Position numbers and translations under genes: made by a program
Shown here: positions 52,441 to 60,214 of the stretch, in pieces
Layout of the letters: each line of letters begins with the position of its first letter
Position numbering within the stretch: the first letter of the stretch is position 1
The notes under the pieces: model-generated
The model's input: the letters and a program-made list of their open reading frames with translations, nothing else
Databases searched by the model: none
What the model was told of the DNA's origin: nothing
Assembly (NCBI RefSeq): GCF_015775515.1
Contig: NZ_CP065383.1
Location: 2,170,001-2,234,000 of the forward strand
Direction of reading: 5' to 3'
DNA from: Atribacter laminatus
Lineage (GTDB): Bacteria > Atribacterota > Atribacteria > Atribacterales > Atribacteraceae
Length of the DNA: 64,000 bases

Positions 52441-53875
52441 CTTTTTGACATCAGTTAACAACCTCCCACGAAAAACAAAAATAGTTGCTACAATTGGACC
52501 TAGTGTTGCAAATCCAGAAAAAATTGTGAAGTTAATACAAGAGGGAGTAGATGTTTTTCGTTTAAATTTTTCACATGGTACTCTGGAAGAACACTTTTCC
52601 GTCCTTCAAACCATTCGGAAATACGATTCCCAACAAAAGGAGTTTCATGGTGTAATTGGTGATCTTCCTGGCCCAAAACTCAGAATCGGAGAAATACAGG
52701 GAGAGGAGGCAGAGTTATTAAATGGAGCAATCATTTATATCATACATTCAACTCTTCCTGGTTCCTTGCCGGTAATTACCGTTGAAAATGATATGTTATT
52801 TGCTCTTCTTAAAGCCGGAGATATTTTTTTTATTAATGACGGTTTGGTGCGTTTAAGGATTCTTTCCAATCAGAATCGTATAATTTTGTGTAAAGTTGAA
52901 AAGGGAGGGATTATTTCTTCACGAAAAGGAATAAATATTCCCTATTTACCCGATAGTTTTCCTTCTTTAACCGCCCGGGATCTTCTCATTTTAGAAGCGA
53001 TTAAAGATTGGGATTTGGATTTTCTTGCTCTTTCGTTTGTTCGAGGAGTAAAGGATATTCTTACTTTGCGTAAAAAAATTAGCCCATTCAAGAAACCCTT
53101 TTCTATTATTGCTAAAATAGAGAAGCCACAGGCTTTGGATGAAATCGAAGATATCGTTGAAGCATCGGATGGAATAATGATTGCCCGGGGCGATCTTGGA
53201 GTTGAGATACCAGTTGAATCGGTTCCTTTTTGGCAAAAAAAGATAATATTTGAATCACGCCGTAGATGTAAACCAGTTATAGTAGCAACACAAATGTTGG
53301 ATAGCATGATAAGAAATCCAATCCCAACCAGAGCCGAAGTAAGTGATGTTGCAGGTGCTATTTTTGATGGAACCGATGCGATTATGTTATCAGGTGAGAC
53401 AGCCATGGGTGACTTTCCTATGGAATCGGTTCAAATAGCTAGCAAAATTGCTCGATATACCGAAAATCATGCTGATTTTGTTCCTGATGTCCAGAAAATT
53501 ATATCCGACAATACTGATTTGTCCAGTGCAATATCTTTTGGTGCCTGGGAAATAGCTCGCAATCTTAAACTTCCTGTAATTGTAACAGCAACTTATTCGG
53601 GAAGTACTGCCCGAAGGATATCCCGCTTTCGACCTAATATTCCGATATTGGCTTTTTCACCACAATATCATATTCTCCGCCATCTAAAACTTTCCTATGG
53701 AGTAATTCCCTTTTCGATGAATTTATGTACTGAACCATCTGAATTAATTGAAGAAATGAAAAGACTTACTCTTGCATCTCGTTTCGGGAAAAAAGGAGAT
53801 AAAATTGTTATTACAGCTGGAGTTCCATTACAGAAATCAGGTTTTACCAATTTACTCCAAGTTGAAGAAATTTAA
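52433..53875 (+). CDS. pyk: Pyruvate kinase
   Basis: Makes pyruvate and ATP from PEP and ADP. ATIGPS, RLNFSHG, GDLPGPKLRIG, AKIEKPQALDEIEDI, the signature MIARGDLGVEIP, ATQMLDSMI and SGETAMGDFP are intact. 480 residues: barrel, B domain and C-domain, without the extra PEP-utiliser domain of many Firmicutes. GTG start, TAGGAGGG 7 bp upstream. Overlaps the small membrane-protein gene by 8 bp. Confidence 0.95.
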   Translation: MIDFLTSVNNLPRKTKIVATIGPSVANPEKIVKLIQEGVDVFRLNFSHGTLEEHFSVLQTIRKYDSQQKEFHGVIGDLPGPKLRIGEIQGEEAELLNGAIIYIIHSTLPGSLPVITVENDMLFALLKAGDIFFINDGLVRLRILSNQNRIILCKVEKGGIISSRKGINIPYLPDSFPSLTARDLLILEAIKDWDLDFLALSFVRGVKDILTLRKKISPFKKPFSIIAKIEKPQALDEIEDIVEASDGIMIARGDLGVEIPVESVPFWQKKIIFESRRRCKPVIVATQMLDSMIRNPIPTRAEVSDVAGAIFDGTDAIMLSGETAMGDFPMESVQIASKIARYTENHADFVPDVQKIISDNTDLSSAISFGAWEIARNLKLPVIVTATYSGSTARRISRFRPNIPILAFSPQYHILRHLKLSYGVIPFSMNLCTEPSELIEEMKRLTLASRFGKKGDKIVITAGVPLQKSGFTNLLQVEEI

Positions 53876-53977
53876 TATTAAGTCAAAAAATAAGATATTT
53901 CAATAACTTTATAGTATTATAATTTTACTTTGAATCAATTGGAATATATGAAATACAGATATTTGAGGAGCTCGTTT

Positions 53978-54553
53978 ATGGATTTTATGGATCTCCTTCG
54001 TTCTTATCCGGTGATTCCCGCTCTACGTTTTGAAGGACAAAAAAAGATAGACTTATCATCCATTCAAACTGGTGGACCTTGTTTTCTTCTCGATGGCAAT
54101 ATAAATACTATTAAATTAATTTTAGAAAAAATAGAAAAACATTTCTCAACCTTTTTTTTACATCTTGATTTGTTTTCCGGTCTTTCTGCCGATCAAGATG
54201 GCTTAATCTTTATGAAAAAACATTTCCAGGAGATCAACGGAATTATATCGACCCGATCTCGTACTATATCTTTAGCAAAAAAACTCGGTTTTATAACAAT
54301 ATTTAGAATTTTTCTTTTAGATAGCGAAAGCTTAAATACCGGGTTGAAAGTTGCATCTCAATTATCTCCCGAGGCAATTGAAATATTACCAGGAATTATA
54401 TTTCCCTTTATCCAAAAACAAATCCCCATTAAAAATCTACCTCCAGTTATTTGTGGAGGATTCATAAGAAACCGTGAGGAAGTAAAATCAATTTTACAAT
54501 CTGGTGCAACAGCCGTATCAACCAGTTCGCCGGATTTATGGATGAGAGGATGA
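53978..54553 (+). CDS. glpP: Glycerol-3-phosphate-responsive antiterminator GlpP
   Basis: RNA-binding regulator that, with glycerol-3-phosphate, prevents termination in glp leaders. YPVIPALRFE, FLHLDLFSGLSADQDG, GIISTRSRTISLAKKLGF, LLDSESL, IEILPGI, CGGFIRNREEV and GATAVSTSSPDLW align with B. subtilis GlpP along its length. Start ATG at 53978 has GAGGAG 8 bp upstream; earlier in-frame starts lack sites. 191 residues. No glpF/K/D genes are in the window, so its targets lie elsewhere. Confidence 0.88.
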   Translation: MDFMDLLRSYPVIPALRFEGQKKIDLSSIQTGGPCFLLDGNINTIKLILEKIEKHFSTFFLHLDLFSGLSADQDGLIFMKKHFQEINGIISTRSRTISLAKKLGFITIFRIFLLDSESLNTGLKVASQLSPEAIEILPGIIFPFIQKQIPIKNLPPVICGGFIRNREEVKSILQSGATAVSTSSPDLWMRG

Positions 54554-54657
54554 AATCTTCTATCAAAGATCAAAAAATCTATTATATAAAATAGATCAAG
54601 AAACCGATATTTTTAGGAATCGAAGGGTAAATATGAGAACTTTTGTAGGAGGAAAAA

Positions 54658-56931
54658 ATGATTGAATTGTTGGATAAAGAATTCATAGTCCTCATCCTTC
54701 AAAAAAACCAATCTCTTTTTGACCAGTTAACTTCCAAGTTGTTTAAATGCTATCCGAAAGTCCATTTTTTTACCGCAACCAATGTAGCCATCGGTCTTGA
54801 TATCGCTCAAAGGGAAAAACCCGAAATAATATTTTTAGAAAATTCGATATTTCATCAGGGACAACAACAATTTTATCAAACAATCCGGAACCATGAATTA
54901 ACTAAGGATATACCGATCATTCTACTTCTTCCAGAAAACTTCAAATTTCAAAATCAACACCAGCTATTGGAATTTGAGGCAGATGGCTTTCTCAGGTATC
55001 CCTACGACGAAGATGAATTAATTGTACTTGTCAATGCTCTTTTAAAAATAAAATCAATCCCTTTTCGGAGAAATAACGGGATAAAAAATATCATACTTCA
55101 ATATGAAAGACGTATTCAGGAATTGGAAAATGAATTAAGTAAAAGGAAACATTCCGAAGAAGAATTGAAAGTAAATATTGATAAATATCATTCTTTTTTT
55201 GAAAACAGTATTGATGCAATGTTGTTAACTCAACCTGATGGAACAATATACGCTGCTAACCCCGAAGCTTGTAAAATGTTTGGTTGGACTGAAGAGGAAA
55301 TTATTAGATTAGGAAGAAATGGTGTTGTCGATGTCAATGATCCGCAACTTCCTCTCTTATTAAAAGAAAGGAGAGATAAGGGAAAAGCTAAAGGTGAATT
55401 GTTGTTTATCCGAAAAGACGGAAGCCGCTTTCCAGCCGAATTGACATCAGCAGTATTTTATAATTCCCGCAATCAAGAGAGAACCATCATTATCATTCGG
55501 GATATAACTGAACGAAAAAAGATTGAGGAAGCCTTAAGAAAAAGTGAAGAAAAATTCCGTCTAATTGCGGAAAATACCGGAGACAACATCACGGTTTTAG
55601 ATCTTAAATTAAATCTTACCTATGTTAGTCCCTCAATAATAAAGGTCCGTGGTTATTCTGCTGAAGAAGCTATTCATCAGACTTTAGATCAAATATTTAC
55701 ACCTGAATCATTAAAAAAACTGATGCAAATCTTTGAAGAACAAATGGCCTTAGAAGCCAGTGGTAGCGCCGACCCGAAAAGAACGATAAGTTTAGAAGTT
55801 GAAGAATACCATAAAGATGGATCGACCATTTGGGTTGAGAATACCATGTCTTTTTTAAGAGATGATTCTCAAAAACCCATCGGCATTATTGCTGTAACGC
55901 GTGATGTAACCAAGAGGAAACAGGTTGAACAGGCATTGAGGGAAAGTGAAGATTATATCAAAACCGTCTTAGACAATCTTCCAATTGGAGTGGCAGTTAA
56001 TCTTCTTGACCCTCATGTCTCGTTTCGCTATATGAATGATAACTTTCCGAAATTTTATCGGACTACACGGGAAGCGATAGAAAAAGAGGGTTCTTTTTGG
56101 GAAGCAGTATATGAAGATTTAGAATTCCGAGAAATAATTAAAAAAAGAGTTTTAGAAGATTGTGCCAGTAATGACTTAGAACATATGCAATGGAATGATG
56201 TTCCTATTGTTCGTCAAGGACAAGAGACAAAATATATAAATGCCAGAAACATTCCCATACCGGGAAGAGATCTCATGATATCAACTGTTATGGATGTAAC
56301 TGAGCGCAAGAAAGCAGAGTTAGCTTTAGAAACGAGCAATAAAAAACTACGGAAAACCTTAGAATCAATAGTAGAAACTATAGCGGAGATTGTAGAAACT
56401 AGGGATTATTATACTGCCGGTCATCAGAGAAGAGTCGCTCACCTCGCCCAAGCGATCGCATTGGAATTAGGTTTAGAAAATGATCGGGTTATTGGCCTCT
56501 ATATGGCAAGCGCTATTCATGATATTGGGAAAATAGCAGTGCCCATAGAAATCCTCATTAAACCAACAAAACTGTCTAATATTGAATTTAGCTTGATAAA
56601 GACCCATTGCCGAGCAGGTTATGAGATACTTAAGGATATTGAGTTTCCTTGGCCAATAGCTGATATTGTTTTACAACACCATGAAAGAATCAACGGTACT
56701 GGGTATCCTGCTGGCCTAAAAGGAGAAGAAATAATTTTAGAAGCGCGAATTTTGACTGTGGCAGATGTGGTTGAGGCGATTGCTTCCCACCGGCCGTATC
56801 GACCAGCCAAAGGAATTGAAATTGCTCTGAAGGAAATAAAAGAGAACCGAGGCACTCTTTATGAACCAGTCGTTGTTGACTGCTGTTTATCCCTTTTTGA
56901 AGAAAAAGGTTATCAGTTTCCTATCCTATAA
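54658..56931 (+). CDS. PAS-PAS-PAS HD-GYP regulator with degenerate receiver
   Basis: Probable cyclic-di-GMP phosphodiesterase. Order: pseudo-receiver (1-130), a helical linker, three PAS domains with PAC ends (RDITERKK, RDVTKRKQ, MDVTERKK), then HD-GYP (about 580-757) with HDIGK and HHERINGTGYP. The usual phosphoryl Asp is replaced by Glu (E61, FLENS) and the acidic pocket near residue 10 is missing, so it is unlikely to be phosphorylated. 757 residues, no membrane span, cytoplasmic. GTAGGAGG upstream of the ATG. Confidence 0.88.
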   Translation: MIELLDKEFIVLILQKNQSLFDQLTSKLFKCYPKVHFFTATNVAIGLDIAQREKPEIIFLENSIFHQGQQQFYQTIRNHELTKDIPIILLLPENFKFQNQHQLLEFEADGFLRYPYDEDELIVLVNALLKIKSIPFRRNNGIKNIILQYERRIQELENELSKRKHSEEELKVNIDKYHSFFENSIDAMLLTQPDGTIYAANPEACKMFGWTEEEIIRLGRNGVVDVNDPQLPLLLKERRDKGKAKGELLFIRKDGSRFPAELTSAVFYNSRNQERTIIIIRDITERKKIEEALRKSEEKFRLIAENTGDNITVLDLKLNLTYVSPSIIKVRGYSAEEAIHQTLDQIFTPESLKKLMQIFEEQMALEASGSADPKRTISLEVEEYHKDGSTIWVENTMSFLRDDSQKPIGIIAVTRDVTKRKQVEQALRESEDYIKTVLDNLPIGVAVNLLDPHVSFRYMNDNFPKFYRTTREAIEKEGSFWEAVYEDLEFREIIKKRVLEDCASNDLEHMQWNDVPIVRQGQETKYINARNIPIPGRDLMISTVMDVTERKKAELALETSNKKLRKTLESIVETIAEIVETRDYYTAGHQRRVAHLAQAIALELGLENDRVIGLYMASAIHDIGKIAVPIEILIKPTKLSNIEFSLIKTHCRAGYEILKDIEFPWPIADIVLQHHERINGTGYPAGLKGEEIILEARILTVADVVEAIASHRPYRPAKGIEIALKEIKENRGTLYEPVVVDCCLSLFEEKGYQFPIL

Positions 56932-56981
56932 CTTCAATGATAAAAGTAATGATCCCAAATTCAAAAAAACCTTATTCATTC

Positions 56982-57743
56982 CTAACGATTAGGTGATGGT
57001 TTAATTTCAAATTCAAAGCTCACTTCTTTGATATCTTCAAGAATTCTTTTTTGATTCTCATCCTTGCTCTTTTTCCCTTTTAACTTTTCTCCGTTTTTTC
57101 CCACTAAATTTTGAATCGCTGGAATTTGGTTTTCTGGGTAAAAGGAGACTCGGATTTGGAAGGGACCTTGGGAGAACTGATAACTTTCTGGAGCGCTGAA
57201 AGTTGTTTGAAAGGAATTTTTGAGGACAATAGCATTGGTTTGCAAATCAAATTGATTGGGGTATTTTGGAGTACTGAGCTGACGAAATAGAATTTCTAAA
57301 ATTGAACCACTGGGAAGATCGGTTTCTCCAGTGATTTCTACCAATTGGTCAAAGCGAGTAACTAAAGAAATTGAGAGCGATACATATTGTTCAGGTTGAG
57401 CTTCCTTGCTGGAAAAATATTTTTCCGATTCTCTTAACCAATCAAGAGTTGATAATTGGTTGGATTGCCTGCCGATGCGGTTCTCATTGGTATTTTGATC
57501 AGATATCTCATTGGCAACAGGAGGTACTTCATCATTTGAAGGCAATATTGTCTGCGGAGGAGGAGAGGTTATAATCAATATAATGAGTGATACCAGGGTA
57601 AGTGTTCCATAAATCAGTATGACCAAGAATCTTCTTTTCTTGAAATGAAAAATAACCAGAGACGGATTGATCAACCCTATAATAAAAAGGACTAAAGAGA
57701 TCATTGTCAGGATCAGGAAGAAATAGACCATAAAAATTCTCAT
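56982..57743 (-). CDS. Membrane-anchored protein of unknown function
   Basis: 253 residues. Two N-terminal hydrophobic segments (about 4-25 and 38-60) are followed by a Pro/Asn/Ser-rich linker and a soluble domain of ~170 residues with alternating hydrophobic pattern and a charged KGKKSKDENQKR turn. No family recognised. It follows, on the same strand after 101 bp, the TPR membrane protein, so the pair may form one envelope-associated unit. No catalytic motif visible. Confidence 0.6.
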   Translation of the reverse strand: MRIFMVYFFLILTMISLVLFIIGLINPSLVIFHFKKRRFLVILIYGTLTLVSLIILIITSPPPQTILPSNDEVPPVANEISDQNTNENRIGRQSNQLSTLDWLRESEKYFSSKEAQPEQYVSLSISLVTRFDQLVEITGETDLPSGSILEILFRQLSTPKYPNQFDLQTNAIVLKNSFQTTFSAPESYQFSQGPFQIRVSFYPENQIPAIQNLVGKNGEKLKGKKSKDENQKRILEDIKEVSFEFEIKPSPNR

Positions 57744-57844
57744 ACTCCTAATGAAGCATTGAATCCATTTTAGGAATTCCCAAAAAATGGAAACTGAATA
57801 ATTATATCAATTTTTCTTAAAACATTAACCAAGAGCTCTTTTGT

Positions 57845-58804
57845 TCATGGAAGGCTCATTGGAAGCCTTAATTGGAGCATGGCAATTTTCATTTTTGTGA
57901 CTGGTATCATGGTAGTTTGATTTTGATTTTCGGCTAATTCAAGAACACGTGCGTAGGCTTTTAAGGCTTCTATAAAGTTATTTTCATCCTCATAAATAGT
58001 TCCCAATAAGTTTAATGCCCCTAATGAATCAGGATTTTCCTTGAGAACAGTAGAAAGTGAATCTTTAGCCTGGTTTTTCATTCCTAAACGAAAATACCAG
58101 GTTGCTCGATCAAGAAGAAAATCTTCTTGAGATGGGTAAAGTGATAACGCTTGATTAAAGCTTGCTTGAGCTTCAGATGAATTGTTTAATTTTTCTGCAA
58201 TGGCTCCTTTGATAAGCAGGGGTACGGGTCGTTCGGGAAAAAGAGTGAGAGCTTCTTCGCATTCTTGAATAATATCGTAGTATATATTAATTATTATATC
58301 CTGGTCAGTTTCAATAAGTGATTGGTCGATTTTCTTCTCAATGGATGAATTTAAATCTAAGTACCTTCTTTCTTGAGGAGGAAGGCGGAGTAAGGTAAAA
58401 TAGACTAAAAATAAGATTACAAAAAAAATTCCAAATTGGAGAAGGTTTTTTTTGATAACTTTTTTTCGATTTTTTTCGTACACAGTATCCAACCACCACC
58501 ACCAGTGATCAGCCGGTGGATTAAGTGCAGCTCGTTGGTCAATAAATGATTTTTTACCGGTTATTTTTACCAAAAGGCGGCTTTGCTTTTTAAGTAAAGA
58601 ATCAAAGTTCCCTAAACGGGTTTCCTCAGGGTCTAAGGAAGCGTTTTTAGAACGAAAAGAATTAAGCCCCCTTTCTATATCAGTTCTAATACGGAGGATT
58701 TCAATACCGTTTCCTTTCTGGTCTTTTAAATTGGCGACTTTTTTTGCGTAAATTTCAATGAGATTTCTTATATCATCTAATGATAGATGTGGATTTTCAG
58801 CCAT
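57845..58804 (-). CDS. TPR-repeat membrane protein
   Basis: 319 residues. A ~115-residue polar N-terminal part, one transmembrane segment (about 121-141), then a C-terminal TPR array (for example LLIKGAIAEKLNNSSEAQASFNQALSLYPSQ as four-residue-spaced helices, and ALNLLGTIYEDENNFIEALKAYARVLELA). TPRs mediate protein-protein contacts, here most likely outside the cytoplasm. Ribosome site GGAGGTG upstream of the ATG. Divergent from deoC. Partner unknown; the downstream membrane protein is a candidate. Confidence 0.75.
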   Translation of the reverse strand: MAENPHLSLDDIRNLIEIYAKKVANLKDQKGNGIEILRIRTDIERGLNSFRSKNASLDPEETRLGNFDSLLKKQSRLLVKITGKKSFIDQRAALNPPADHWWWWLDTVYEKNRKKVIKKNLLQFGIFFVILFLVYFTLLRLPPQERRYLDLNSSIEKKIDQSLIETDQDIIINIYYDIIQECEEALTLFPERPVPLLIKGAIAEKLNNSSEAQASFNQALSLYPSQEDFLLDRATWYFRLGMKNQAKDSLSTVLKENPDSLGALNLLGTIYEDENNFIEALKAYARVLELAENQNQTTMIPVTKMKIAMLQLRLPMSLP

Positions 58805-59044
58805 TCCTTATACCACCTCCGGATTATCATTCTAAACTAAAAAGAGCTAAGGGTAAACATTGATTATCGAGAATAAATTATTAATTATTGTGTTCTATGC
58901 ATTATGCTATAAGCCTTTGGTTTGATAGAAATTGGAAGTTTTAGTATTGATGAATAAAAAACCGTTGAGTACTATATTATAAGTATTAACAAATTAAAAG
59001 AAATGAATATTTTTAAAATAAACAAGATTGAAGGGGGTTAGCAC

Positions 59045-59794
59045 ATGAATACTGCGCAACCAGAAAAGATAACTGCTAAAGATATTGCAAAAATGATAGA
59101 CCATTCACTCCTCAGGCCGCAGCTTACTCGAAAAGAAGTTATAGAAGGATGTCGATTAGCCAAAGAGTACGATGTAGCTTCGGTTTGTGTAAAACCTTGC
59201 GATGTCCAAGTAGCTGCAGAAGTTTTAAAAGGAAGTGATGTATTAGTTACAACCGTCATAGGATTTCCCCATGGAGCTCATCGGACTGATGTAAAAGTAT
59301 TTGAAGCAGAGAAAGCCATGGATGATGGAGCAGTAGAGCTGGATATGGTAATTAATATAGGACGACTTTTATCCAGGGAGTTTGATTATATCGAGCAGGA
59401 TATAAAAGCAGTTGTTGACATTGCTCATCAAAGAAATGTTATTGTTAAAGTTATTTTAGAAAATTATTATCTTACCGATGAACTTAAAGAATTGGCTTGT
59501 AAAATTTGCGAAAAAGCCGGTGCTGATTTTGTCAAAACTTCTACTGGTTTTGCTCCAGGTGGAGCGACTATTGAAGACCTAAAGCTTATGCGAAGATCAG
59601 TTAATCCAACAATTCAAGTCAAAGCAGCTGGTGGAGTACGAACTTTGGAGGGAGCGTTGGCAGTTCGTGCAGTTGGTGGAGTTCGATTTGGCGCGACCGC
59701 AACCAAAAGTATAATGGAAAATGCTTACAAAAGCGAAGCAGCAGGAACATTGGTTCTTCCATTGGAACCGAAAGATTTAGGCCCAAGTAAATAA
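59045..59794 (+). CDS. deoC: Deoxyribose-phosphate aldolase
   Basis: Cleaves deoxyribose 5-phosphate to glyceraldehyde 3-phosphate and acetaldehyde. Schiff-base Lys in FVKTSTGF, the second Lys in VKAAGGVR, IDHSLLRPQ, and the VIGFPHG region. 249 residues, class I, normal. GAAGGGGG precedes the ATG. No nucleoside phosphorylase, phosphopentomutase or microcompartment shell gene is adjacent, so its context differs from the usual deo operon. Confidence 0.94.
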   Translation: MNTAQPEKITAKDIAKMIDHSLLRPQLTRKEVIEGCRLAKEYDVASVCVKPCDVQVAAEVLKGSDVLVTTVIGFPHGAHRTDVKVFEAEKAMDDGAVELDMVINIGRLLSREFDYIEQDIKAVVDIAHQRNVIVKVILENYYLTDELKELACKICEKAGADFVKTSTGFAPGGATIEDLKLMRRSVNPTIQVKAAGGVRTLEGALAVRAVGGVRFGATATKSIMENAYKSEAAGTLVLPLEPKDLGPSK

Positions 59795-60214
59795 AATAAG
59801 TGAAAACATTAAAATTCATAATAATAATTTTGACTATCTAACCTGAAAATCCACGAGTATGATAAATCAAGCCCCTACTGAAGAATATAATAATGTTAGG
59901 ACGCAATTTATTGTGCACGATCTTAATTTTATGTAGCGACATGCCATGGCATGTCGAATCTTAAGTTTTCACTCTCATCTGGTGTAGCTAGGCAGTATGA
60001 AGGTCTTTCCTGAAAATACAGGAACGATTAATAAAGGTGTAATTCTAAGCCCTCCTTTTTGGGGAATGATTATAACATCTTGTTTAATTATTATTTAAAA
60101 TACTTGTGAGGATGGAAATCTTACCTTGTCCGACAAAAGACAACGGACTTTTTAAAATAATAAATTTGTTTAATAAAATAAGCAAAAATGAAGAATAAAG
60201 GGAGGTATTAATGC
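59795..60214. repeat. Intergenic mosaic repeat with 20-bp palindrome
   Basis: About 420 bp. The left half (59841-60005) is the second direct copy of the palindrome module, with CGACATGCCATGGCATGTCG at 59936-59955 in the same surrounding blocks as the copy at 18961. The right half is a degraded CTTACCTTGTCCGACAAAAG...CGGACTTTTTA hairpin block like the GTCCGG/CCGGAC element of the 269-bp repeat. No gene supported. Confidence 0.7.

Noticed and set aside
59045-59794. deoC as part of a bacterial microcompartment locus
   Set aside because: No shell-protein genes are in the window; SpoVS at 50.7 kb is not a shell protein.
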